Assembly: GCA_003561595.1 (NCBI GenBank)
Contig: PWWF01000261.1
Span: 1-7,753, forward strand
Length of the DNA: 7,753 nucleotides
Reading direction: 5' to 3'
Source: Paracoccaceae bacterium
GTDB taxonomy: Bacteria; Pseudomonadota; Alphaproteobacteria; Rhodobacterales; Rhodobacteraceae
The notes under the pieces were generated by a model. It had not been told where the DNA came from. It saw nothing but the letters and a program-made list of their open reading frames with translations, and ran no database searches. The translations under genes were made by a program, and so were the position numbers. This document shows, one piece after another, positions 1-6,389 of this stretch. The number at the start of each line of letters is the position of its first letter. Positions within the stretch are counted from its first letter, which is position 1.

Positions 1-489
1 AAGGCCTTGCGACAGCCGTGTTTTCGAAACGGGAAGTTTCAGCGTCACATCGCATATGGGGGCGCGTTCGCTGCCGAAATCGTCCCCATTGACCATTTCG
101 GAAACGGCAACCACACTCAGGTCAGGCATGCCTGAACGCAACTCAAGCATCGCCTCAACGGCCTCGTCCATGTCAGAAAACGCATCGAAATTGATTATCG
201 CAAGGCCAAAGCCAAGTTTCAATTTCGATATATCACCAATTTTTCGTATATCCGACATGGAAGCCGTGGCCGTAAACCCAATGGATCGCAGCTTGTCGCG
301 GATATCAAGGAGGTAATCATTTGAAAATCCAACCAGAAGGGCGCGCGTATGCTGAAGGGAATTGGCAACCGGCTTTTCCGCAGCCAGTGTTTCAAGACGC
401 CCGGAGTCCTTGATCAGTGCGCCAAGCCAGGCAATCGATTTTCTGGCGCGTGGATGCGAGGAACCGCGAACAAGTTCAAGTTTCGACAT
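1..489 (-). CDS. Degenerate receiver-like (CheY-fold) protein, partial
   Basis: The reading frame opens at an ATG (487-489) and runs without a stop off the left edge, so only the first 163 residues are visible. After about 45 N-terminal residues the pattern follows a response-regulator receiver: beta-1 (ALLVGFS, 50-56), a helix, beta-3 (FGLAIINFDAF, 94-104), beta-4 (LSVVAVSE, 124-131) and beta-5 (VTLKLPVSK, 148-156). The key residues are abnormal. The acidic pair after beta-1 is replaced by Gly-Phe, and the phospho-acceptor position aligns best with Asn100 (Asp102 is two residues later). Ser130 fits the Thr/Ser position, and a Pro153 is present but the Lys before it is displaced. This suggests a phosphorylation-independent receiver that acts by protein-protein contact. 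It lies last in the visible minus-strand cluster, 98 bases after the small membrane protein, with only a weak AGAG-like ribosome site. A/T-ending codons are more frequent than in the kinase. The C-terminal domain is not visible, so the output is unknown. Confidence 0.72.
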   Translation of the reverse strand, partial: MSKLELVRGSSHPRARKSIAWLGALIKDSGRLETLAAEKPVANSLQHTRALLVGFSNDYLLDIRDKLRSIGFTATASMSDIRKIGDISKLKLGFGLAIINFDAFSDMDEAVEAMLELRSGMPDLSVVAVSEMVNGDDFGSERAPICDVTLKLPVSKTRLSQGL

Positions 490-587
490 CACAATCACTC
501 TCTGAAACTATTCGGTATGGACCCGGGTTGCGCAGGATCCGGTCGTATCGGATGCCCCGACCAGGGCATATGCCGACCTGGATGCCA

Positions 588-902
588 TCATGTCAGCGCG
601 GACCAGAGGGCATGGATGATCAGTATCCAGGCAAGACCACCCAGTATGGCTGAGGGGATGATCCACCAGCCGGAGGCCGATCCATATCCATCATCCGCCA
701 GAGGCCGGGCAGGTCGTCCTGTGTGATCGGGCAGGACAGAGCCTGATCCGTATCCATCCGCCTGTTGCGTTATCTGTCTGAGCCTGGCCACGTGAGATCC
801 CCTGAATATCGTCTGGTCACTGTATAACCACAGACCGGGGGCCGCCTTTGCCCTTGTGAGGATCAGGAAGAGCAAAAGAGACAGGGATGCCGCGAAAGGC
901 AG
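588..902 (-). CDS. Small signal-peptide/membrane-anchored protein, unknown function
   Basis: I do not recognise this protein. The frame is open from just after a stop at 924-926 to a TGA at 588-590 and contains no upstream ATG, GTG or TTG before 875. I place the start at a CTG (900-902) because a strong ribosome site, AAAAAGGA, lies 6 bases upstream; this gives 104 residues. A TTG at 873-875 would give 95 residues but has no visible ribosome site and cuts into the hydrophobic segment. From the CTG, residues 2-16 are hydrophobic and followed by RAKAAP, which resembles a signal-peptidase site (A-K-A). The middle, about 60 residues, is polar and carries the repeated motif DGYGSGS / DGYGSAS. The last 28 residues (from WWIIPSAI) form a clear membrane helix. 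The predicted topology is a short periplasmic loop with a C-terminal anchor. It begins 49 bases after the kinase stop, so co-transcription is likely. The start codon is the weak point. Confidence 0.5.
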   Translation of the reverse strand: MPFAASLSLLLFLILTRAKAAPGLWLYSDQTIFRGSHVARLRQITQQADGYGSGSVLPDHTGRPARPLADDGYGSASGWWIIPSAILGGLAWILIIHALWSALT

Positions 903-908
903 GAAATG

Positions 909-916
909 TCCTTTTT
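909..916 (-). promoter_or_regulatory. Ribosome binding site that decides the start of the small membrane protein
   Basis: On the minus strand the sequence reads AAAAAGGA, then CATTTC, then CTG. The purine-rich site is the best Shine-Dalgarno match in this gap and is correctly spaced only for the CTG at 900-902, not for the TTG at 873-875. This supports non-canonical initiation, although a sequencing error creating the apparent CTG cannot be excluded. Confidence 0.45.
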
Positions 917-951
917 GGGGTTTTCAAACGGAGCGGCCGGGCAGGTCAGGT

Positions 952-3900
952 TCAGGATATGCCCGAACGCAGCCGGGCCGCCTGCTCGATTGCGGCCTGA
1001 ACAGCGGTGACAAGCTGTTCAGGCTGAACAGGTTTGGACAGGATGTCACTGAAAAGGGTGCGCTCGGGTCCGACAGTTTCGGGCAGCGCAGTGACCAGGA
1101 TGACCGGGATCGCGGGATCGCAGTCCGCCGCGACCTGCGCGAGCGCACTGCCATTGACAGCCGGCATGTCCAGATCGGTGACAAGCGCTGCCCAGATGCC
1201 CGGATCATCCTGTATCAGGGTTCTTGCTTCTGCCGGATCGGACAGGGCAACTGCGTTTGCCCCGCGGGCCTCCAGAAACTCCGAGAGCACATCCCCCACA
1301 TCCTGCAGGTCATCGACGACAAGGATATTGCGCCCTTTCAGATCCACATGGGCATAGCCCTGCATTGGCGCATCCGGTATCGTTGCCGCAGCCGCCGAGG
1401 CGTGCACAGGCCAGGCAACCGTGACTGTCGTGCCCCTGCCCGACATGCTGTCAATCCAGAGCGCGCCCCCGTTTTCACGCAACAGCCCGGCCACGATCGG
1501 CAGGCCCAGCCCGGTTCCTGTATCGCCCTTGGTCGTGAAATACCTGTCGAAGAGCTTGTCGCGCATCGCGGCATCGATCCCGGTTCCGCTGTCGCTGATC
1601 GTGAAGATGCGGTAATGCGTGCCACGTCGCAGCATGCCGGCATCCGGCGCACGGTCCGGACAAATGGCATCGGCAGAGATGGCGATGCTGACCCGGTTGG
1701 GCAGTTCCGTGGACGCCTCGCATGCATTCAGGGCAAGGTTCAGTATCACCTGCAGCAATGCGGTTCCATCGGCCCAGACCGGACAAGGGGTTTCGGGCAG
1801 AGCGGTGGTGATCTGGTGATCACGGATTCGACTGGTACCGAGCAGCTCGACCCCTTCCGTGATCAGATCGCGCAGATCATGCGTTGCATGCTCGACGCGC
1901 GGCTGCCCGAGATGCTTCAGCCCGTTCACCAGATCGCGGGCGGCTTCTGCGGCCCTTCTGACCCTTTCGACACTGGCTGCAGCATCCGCGTCTTCAGTAA
2001 CGCTCTTCTCGAGCAGTGAAATCGAGCCTGCGACCACGGCCACCAGATTGTTGAGATCATGGGCCACGCCGCTGGCAATATGGGCTATGGTTTCGCGTTT
2101 CTGGGCACGCTGCAATTCCTCGCGCAGGCGGGCGCGTTCGGCCGCGATCTGCAATTGTTGGGCTATCCCGCGTGTCATGCACAAGATCCCGCCATCATGC
2201 AGTGTCAGCGAGACTTCCTGCGGAACCGGGCTGCCATCCCGGTGCAGGCCGTGCAATTCGCCACGCCAGCGCCCGTCGGCCTGCAATGTCGCCCATTCTC
2301 TGGCCATGAAACGGCGGATGGTTTCATCCGGGTAGAGCGCATGCCAGTGCAGAGCGCTGATATCCTCATCATCGCGGATACCGAACATGCGCCGATGTGC
2401 GGCATTCATGTAGGTGTAATGGCCGCTGGAATCCGTTATGGCGATCCCGTCATCCGAGGCATCGAGCGCGACGGCCCGGTCCCGCAGCGCACGTTCCATC
2501 TGCCGACGTTTCGAAATATCGCGCGCGATGCACAGGATCCCGGTTTCCCGCAGCGTCAGCGACACTTCCTGTTCCACCGGGCTGCCATCCCGGTGCAGCC
2601 CCTCAAGCTCGCCCCGCCATGTGCCGGCTGCGGCAAAGCTGTCCCAATGCTCTGCCGTGAAGGTTGACACTGTGTCCGGTGGCAGAAGATCGCGCCAGGT
2701 CAGGCGGTGAATATCCTCATCATCGCCGATGCCGAACATGCGCCTGTGCGCAGCATTCATATAGATATAATGACCGCTGGGATCCGTGATGGCGATTCCA
2801 TCCCCAGAGGCGTCAAGCGCCACGGCGCGGTCGCGCAGCGCCGCGTGATGCGAGCGCTTCATCTCGGTGATGTCGGTCTGGACCGCGACATATCCCTCGA
2901 CCTGGCCAGACGATCCGAAAAGCGGCTGAATATCCTTGCTGATCCAGTATGTCTCGCCGTTCCGGGTCTGATTGAGCAGCTCGGCACGCACCGGTTCGCC
3001 GTTGCGCAAGGCGGCCCCGATGCGGTGCATTTCGGCACGGTCGGTGTTTTCCGACGCCAGGAAGCTGTCAGGCCGCAGGCCGGTTATCTCTTCAAGCCGC
3101 CAGCCTGTACGACGTTCGAAAGCGGGATTGACCCATTCGATCCGCTGATCGGCATCTGTCACGATCACCAGGTTCGAGGTCAGTTCAGCGATCTTGCCCA
3201 GGCGCTGCAATCGGCGGCGCTGGTACAACTGCGCGGTGATGTCCCGGATCACGAAGACATAGCCGCAAGGTCGGCCCTGCGCGCATTTGGCCGCGGCAGA
3301 CAGGGAAAACCAGCGCGGTTCGCCCTCGACGGCAAGTTCATATTCCTGCCCGCTGACAGTCCCCTCACGATCCACGGTCCGCATCACGCGGCGCGCAAGC
3401 GCGGCCAGATCCGGCGGCAATACGTCTTCGGGCATGCGGCCCAGCAGCCTGTCTGACGATACGACCGGGCGCAGCGCGGTGCCTGCCACATGCGCGGAAA
3501 ACCGGCCTTCATGGTCAAGTTCGAGCACCAGATCAGGAATAGCTGTCAGGGTCTGTTGCAGCCGGTTGCGTTCGGCCTCGAGATCGGCATGTGCCGTTGC
3601 TGCCGCCCTTTCGGCGGCGCAGCGGTCAAGGACGATGCTGACAGCATTCGCCACGGCCTGCAGCAATTGTATTTCCTGCGGCAGGAAGCGACGATAGGCC
3701 CGCACGGCGTCAAAGCCCACGAAACCGACGATCTTGCCGTCGCGCAGCATCGGCACGGCCAGCAGCGAGCGGATCGCCTGCATCATCAGCACCTCGCGCA
3801 CAGCCGAGGTTCGGGGAAGGGCCGCAACATCGGGGATATGAACAGCGCGGCCGGCGGCCATGTCGGGGTGCCATTCATCCATCAGGCTGGCGGGCATGTC

Positions 3901-4752
3901 CTGAAGATGCGCGATCATCGGTTCGATTCCGGCCGCTGTCCATTCATGGGTGTTGTCAATGCGGTCCGGATCGCGCAGGCGAAAGACATAGGTCCGGTCC
4001 GAACCGGCCAGCGCGCCGGTCCGGGCAAGGGCGTGGTTGATCGCCACATCCGACTCTGTGGTGCTGGAGCTGAGAAGCGCATTGGTGATCCCGACAATCG
4101 CATGTTGCCACTCGGCCAGCTGCGCATATGCCTGGCTCAGGGACTCGAATGAGGTGTTCAGAAAGGCGCCGGGCCCGAGATGTTCGGCCAGACGGGTGTC
4201 GGGGGTTTCGGCAAGCACGCTGTCCTGGTGTTCAGCGCGCGGGTCCCGCCGTGCCAGCCGCACCGCGCGGCCCATCCCGCGAAGCAGTTCGTGATCGCGT
4301 CCGGTAAAGCCCGCCGGCTGTCGGGACAGAAGCAGCATGGCCATGGGGGGCTCGCCCGTCATGTCCAGCGGGACCGATATCAGGGAATTATGGGCGCGCA
4401 GCGCCTGGGGCAGGCTCTTGCACCAGGGGGTATCCGACAGATTCCCCAGACGCCAGGGCTGCGAGAGGGTATCCACGGCATCCGGCCATTCGAGGGAACC
4501 TGGATACTGCGGCCCGGCCGCCAGACCCGTCACGACCCCGTCTGCACGGCGCAGAAGGACCCACATATCGGCCCCTGTGGCGGCCTGACACAGGGACAGA
4601 GCAGCGGTGATGCCGGTTTCAAGCGTGTCGCTGCCATGGATCAGATCCATGGCCCGGATCAATGTGCCGGCCTGGCTGTCATCTGCGCCGGTACCGGGCA
4701 GTTCTGCCTTGGGCTGCGCGGGGGCTGGCTGGGGGTGCCTGATGTCTGTCAT
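952..4752 (-). CDS. Soluble hybrid histidine kinase: GAF-GAF-PAS x4-HisKA-HATPase-REC
   Basis: The product has 1266 residues counted from the ATG at 4750-4752. I chose this start because AAGG lies 5 bases upstream; a TTG 13 codons earlier (4789-4791) has no such site. No membrane helix is visible, so it is a cytoplasmic sensor. Domains in order: GAF (about 30-168), a second GAF (about 217-377, with the family signature NTHEW and HIPDV), PAS (398-507), PAS (520-632), two near-identical PAS domains (638-754 and 755-871), HisKA, HATPase_c and a C-terminal receiver. The phospho-acceptor is His898 in GVAHDLNN. ATP-binding motifs are the N box (NLALNACEA, Asn1005/Asn1009), G1 (DSGTG, Asp1054), the F box (LFDRYFTTK) and G2 (GTGLGLPIV). 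The receiver is intact: Asp1147-Asp1148, phospho-site Asp1193 (TDLDMP), Thr1221, Lys1240. It should autophosphorylate and pass phosphate to its own receiver or to the upstream LuxR-type regulator, which is 179 bases away on the same strand. The signal is unknown. Confidence 0.95.
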   Translation of the reverse strand: MTDIRHPQPAPAQPKAELPGTGADDSQAGTLIRAMDLIHGSDTLETGITAALSLCQAATGADMWVLLRRADGVVTGLAAGPQYPGSLEWPDAVDTLSQPWRLGNLSDTPWCKSLPQALRAHNSLISVPLDMTGEPPMAMLLLSRQPAGFTGRDHELLRGMGRAVRLARRDPRAEHQDSVLAETPDTRLAEHLGPGAFLNTSFESLSQAYAQLAEWQHAIVGITNALLSSSTTESDVAINHALARTGALAGSDRTYVFRLRDPDRIDNTHEWTAAGIEPMIAHLQDMPASLMDEWHPDMAAGRAVHIPDVAALPRTSAVREVLMMQAIRSLLAVPMLRDGKIVGFVGFDAVRAYRRFLPQEIQLLQAVANAVSIVLDRCAAERAAATAHADLEAERNRLQQTLTAIPDLVLELDHEGRFSAHVAGTALRPVVSSDRLLGRMPEDVLPPDLAALARRVMRTVDREGTVSGQEYELAVEGEPRWFSLSAAAKCAQGRPCGYVFVIRDITAQLYQRRRLQRLGKIAELTSNLVIVTDADQRIEWVNPAFERRTGWRLEEITGLRPDSFLASENTDRAEMHRIGAALRNGEPVRAELLNQTRNGETYWISKDIQPLFGSSGQVEGYVAVQTDITEMKRSHHAALRDRAVALDASGDGIAITDPSGHYIYMNAAHRRMFGIGDDEDIHRLTWRDLLPPDTVSTFTAEHWDSFAAAGTWRGELEGLHRDGSPVEQEVSLTLRETGILCIARDISKRRQMERALRDRAVALDASDDGIAITDSSGHYTYMNAAHRRMFGIRDDEDISALHWHALYPDETIRRFMAREWATLQADGRWRGELHGLHRDGSPVPQEVSLTLHDGGILCMTRGIAQQLQIAAERARLREELQRAQKRETIAHIASGVAHDLNNLVAVVAGSISLLEKSVTEDADAAASVERVRRAAEAARDLVNGLKHLGQPRVEHATHDLRDLITEGVELLGTSRIRDHQITTALPETPCPVWADGTALLQVILNLALNACEASTELPNRVSIAISADAICPDRAPDAGMLRRGTHYRIFTISDSGTGIDAAMRDKLFDRYFTTKGDTGTGLGLPIVAGLLRENGGALWIDSMSGRGTTVTVAWPVHASAAAATIPDAPMQGYAHVDLKGRNILVVDDLQDVGDVLSEFLEARGANAVALSDPAEARTLIQDDPGIWAALVTDLDMPAVNGSALAQVAADCDPAIPVILVTALPETVGPERTLFSDILSKPVQPEQLVTAVQAAIEQAARLRSGIS
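2140..2841 (-). repeat. Tandem duplication of a PAS-encoding segment (2 x 351 bp)
   Basis: The two units are 2491-2841 (first in the gene) and 2140-2490 (second), each exactly 117 codons. They encode kinase residues 638-754 and 755-871. Aligned by hand, about 77 of 110 residues match. The start (ALRDRAVALDAS, then MNAAHRRMFGI) and the end (WRGEL, GLHRDGSPV, QEVSLTL) are almost unchanged, whereas the middle, around the PAS helical region, has diverged strongly. At the DNA level stretches such as the one beginning GGGCTGCCATCCCGGTGCAG recur 351 bases apart (2228 and 2579). The duplication stays in frame and does not break the protein. Confidence 0.92.
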
Positions 4753-4757
4753 GACGA

Positions 4758-4761
4758 CCTT
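4758..4761 (-). promoter_or_regulatory. Ribosome binding site deciding the kinase start
   Basis: AAGG on the minus strand, followed by TCGTC and then ATG (4752-4750). This supports the internal ATG over the longer TTG-initiated reading frame beginning at 4791. Confidence 0.6.
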
Positions 4762-4931
4762 GTGGTCTGGCGATTGCGGCGAGCACGGCAATACGCCACC
4801 ATATCAGCATGCCGCAAGCCGCTTTTGCGCGCAGTGCTGTTTCTGACATGATGGCATGCGGTCGGATGTCGGACGGGCGACAGCGCCGGGGCTGATCCCT
4901 GTCACGATCTGCGGTCCTGTCGTCCGGAGGC

Positions 4932-5549
4932 TCAGATCAACCCGTTCCTCATGGCGGTAATCACTGCCTGGGTGCGGTTATCTGCCTTGAGTTTGCGACA
5001 GATCGATTTGACATCCATCTTGACGATCACCTCCTCCAATCCCAGTTCCAGGCCGATCTTCTTGTTCTGCATACCCTCGCCCAGCAATGTGAGCACCCGC
5101 AATTCACGCGGCTTCAGCCCGAAATCTGCGGTATCAGGCATATTGGCATGGCGTATGAACTCAGCGGGCAGGAACACCTCGCCATCCGCGACCAGCTGGA
5201 GTGCATGACCAAGTGCCCGCAGCCCCAACGTCTTGGGGACAAACCCGCTGGCCCCCTGATCAAGCGCCATCTCGACCGTGGTCCGGTTGACAACCCCGGA
5301 AAACAGCACCACGGGACCGTCATTGGCCTCAATGAGCAAACGCAGACCCTCGAGTGCCTTCATGCCGGGAACGTCGTAATCCAGGAGGATCACGTCGAAA
5401 CTGCCATGCTGATCGATCATCGCCATGGCCGAGGCAACATCTCCCGCTGCTTCGACGCTGAAACCGAATTCGGATGTCAGGGATGCGACGACTGTGTCAA
5501 TCAGAAGTGTATGATCGTCCACAATGAGAATGCGCAACTCATTCTGCAT
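4932..5549 (-). CDS. LuxR/NarL-type response regulator (REC-HTH)
   Basis: The product has 205 residues from the ATG at 5547-5549. An N-terminal receiver (about 5-120) has all active-site residues: Asp11-Asp12, phospho-acceptor Asp57 (LLDYDVPG), Ser84 and Lys106 (FVPKT). A linker leads to a C-terminal LuxR-type helix-turn-helix (about 145-205) beginning LKPRELRVLTLL and ending with DNRTQAVITAM, as in NarL/FixJ-family DNA-binding domains. In the recognition region the usual VKxH is VKMD. I chose this start because the receiver begins at once after it. An ATG at 5577-5579 (215 residues) or a TTG at 5613-5615 (227 residues) is also possible, and no start has a strong ribosome site. It is the first confident gene of the minus-strand cluster, followed by the hybrid kinase, its probable phosphodonor. 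It is predicted to bind DNA and control transcription, plausibly from the divergent intergenic region beside it. Confidence 0.93.
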   Translation of the reverse strand: MQNELRILIVDDHTLLIDTVVASLTSEFGFSVEAAGDVASAMAMIDQHGSFDVILLDYDVPGMKALEGLRLLIEANDGPVVLFSGVVNRTTVEMALDQGASGFVPKTLGLRALGHALQLVADGEVFLPAEFIRHANMPDTADFGLKPRELRVLTLLGEGMQNKKIGLELGLEEVIVKMDVKSICRKLKADNRTQAVITAMRNGLI

Positions 5550-5618
5550 TGCCTGCGCGCTCGAATGCTTCGATGCCATTCCGGGTGTCCATTCGTATTT
5601 CAAACATGCCGCCAATAT

Positions 5619-5645
5619 AACCCATTATCAGGGTTTTTTTACCCT
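5619..5645 (-). promoter_or_regulatory. Two mutually exclusive hairpins in the response-regulator leader
   Basis: On the minus strand AGGGT (5645-5641), six A, then ACCCT (5634-5630) can form one hairpin, and AACCC (5635-5631), seven bases, then GGGTT (5623-5619) can form another. They share the ACCC segment, so only one can form at a time. Seen from the plus strand, the second hairpin is followed by a run of T, which resembles a weak intrinsic terminator. Each stem has only 5 pairs. A role as attenuator or translation control is inference. Confidence 0.3.
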
Positions 5646-5780
5646 CATCAAGAGAATCTCTCACAAAAAATTCTTTTGCCTCTTTCGGGGGCGGAATTAC
5701 GCTTTCAGGACCTTCGGATGCATGGTCGGAACCAGGAATGCCCGGATCCCGGTTGGCCCGTGACGCACTTGTGCGCAGCA

Positions 5781-5957
5781 TCAGGGGGGGCGTGGGATTG
5801 GGGCACCTCGTCTGCCTGCGCGCGACCCTGGCCTGTTCCGAGGGGCCGTCAAGGTCGCAAATTCGGGCTTTACGCTGAGGATCAGGTTGAAAACAGGAAT
5901 ATCCTCGCCGCTGTCCAGCGGCCGAAATCCGGTGCGGACATACATCCTGATCATCAC
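5781..5957 (-). CDS. Possible small protein, unrecognised (weak call)
   Basis: A GTG at 5955-5957 (or the ATG directly after it, 5952-5954) is preceded by GAGG with 5 or 8 bases of spacing, a good ribosome site. The frame encodes 58 residues to a TGA at 5781-5783. The first 37 or so residues look protein-like (IRMYVRTGFRPLD, then PVFNLILSVKPEF) and use G/C-ending codons. The rest is arginine- and proline-rich and ends at a run of seven C, which suggests chance reading or a frame-shifted remnant. The TGA overlaps an ATG (TGATG) opening a second frame that reaches into the response-regulator start. I recognise no family. It could be a degraded gene. Confidence 0.22.
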   Translation of the reverse strand: MMIRMYVRTGFRPLDSGEDIPVFNLILSVKPEFATLTAPRNRPGSRAGRRGAPIPRPP

Positions 5958-6036
5958 GGAATCCTCAAAAATCGCATGAGAATTATCCAAAGAGACTCAG
6001 TTATATCTTAGTTTCAATTCCCTCATTTTGAGATTT

Positions 6037-6110
6037 GTTTACGCTGACATTCATGAGTTGGTCGGCACCCGTGAACGTCGTACATGCGTAAACGGTGTTT
6101 TTGTATGCGT
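6037..6110. repeat. Inverted and direct short repeats, possible operator cluster
   Basis: GTTTACGC (6037-6044) is the exact reverse complement of GCGTAAAC (6086-6093). Overlapping the second copy, ATGCGT occurs at 6084-6089 and again at 6105-6110, exactly 21 bases apart, or two helical turns. The shared core GCGT in both orientations suggests several half-sites for one DNA-binding protein. The neighbouring LuxR-type regulator is the obvious candidate, but that is inference. Confidence 0.35.
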
Positions 6111-6120
6111 CATATGTGGC

Positions 6121-6138
6121 TATCAGGTTCTGCTGATA
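6121..6138. repeat. Perfect 6-bp inverted repeat with 6-base spacer
   Basis: TATCAG (6121-6126), GTTCTG, CTGATA (6133-6138). Its symmetry and its position upstream of the polysaccharide operon fit a protein-binding site or a small hairpin. It is not followed by a T run in either direction, so it is not an intrinsic terminator. Confidence 0.3.
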
Positions 6139-6331
6139 TCACTTCAATGAAAAAGAAAAATATATGACAAGATCTTCAGGGTTTCGCAAATCATTGCGGC
6201 GTATCGGGTCCGGAAAACCCAATGATCTGGATGGAGTACATCGCGGACCGGGGGTGGTTCGGCTCGGGCATATCCGGACGCGTGTCAGCATGGCTCTCCA
6301 GGTTCTCTGAAGCCCATGACCTGCAAAGACA

Positions 6332-6368
6332 AGATCGCCACGAACTGCGCTGCGATGGCGGTTGATCT
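6332..6368 (+). promoter_or_regulatory. Leader hairpin with an ops-like sequence before the polysaccharide operon
   Basis: AGATCGCCA (6332-6340) can pair with TGGC (6356-6359) plus GATCT (6364-6368), giving nine pairs with a 4-base bulge and a 15-base loop. The 3' arm includes GGCGGTTGATCT (6357-6368), whose first six bases equal the start of the enterobacterial ops element GGCGGTAGCGTG, recognised by RfaH. It lies 16 bases upstream of the ribosome site of the first gene of an operon that encodes an RfaH-like protein. ops specificity is not known to be conserved in this group, so this is a lead only. Confidence 0.27.
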
Positions 6369-6383
6369 GAAATAACAAGGCGC

Positions 6384-6389
6384 AGGAGC
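6384..6389 (+). promoter_or_regulatory. Ribosome binding site deciding a GTG start
   Basis: AGGAGC followed by AGAATA and the GTG at 6396-6398. The six-base spacing strongly supports initiation at this GTG. Confidence 0.7.

Noticed and set aside
565..574. Ten-base palindrome GGCATATGCC between the small membrane protein and the receiver-like gene
   Set aside because: Short, with no extended symmetry or T run; too little to call a terminator or operator.
856..2019. Plus-strand frame of 387 codons opposite the kinase's 3' part
   Set aside because: It lies antisense to the HATPase and receiver domains, which have intact motifs; its translation is rich in Arg, Gly and Cys with no recognisable domain.
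4679..4849. Minus-strand frame of 56 codons between regulator and kinase with a short hydrophobic stretch
   Set aside because: No ribosome site, it overlaps the kinase start by 74 bases, and its second half is Arg/Pro-rich out-of-frame reading of the kinase.
5619..5640. Plus-strand intrinsic terminator (AACCC/GGGTT followed by T7)
   Set aside because: The stem has only five pairs, and no plus-strand gene lies upstream that would need terminating; kept only as a possible leader structure on the other strand.
5148..6011. Plus-strand frame of 287 codons spanning the regulator and the intergenic region
   Set aside because: Half of it is antisense to the response regulator, the rest has no family signature, and I see no ribosome site.
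5975..6060. Sigma-70 promoters in the A/T-rich part of the intergenic region (for example GATAAT or TATAAC on the minus strand)
   Set aside because: No acceptable -35 box at 16-18 bases from any -10-like hexamer on either strand.
6147..6310. A six-codon frame (MKKKNI) overlapping by ATGA a 48-codon basic frame upstream of the transferase
   Set aside because: No clear ribosome site for either; the second translation has no recognisable features. It could be a leader peptide, but nothing beyond the overlap supports it.
6139..6378. Minus-strand frame of 79 codons in the transferase leader
   Set aside because: Arg/Pro-rich translation with no ribosome site, in a region that fits an untranslated leader better.
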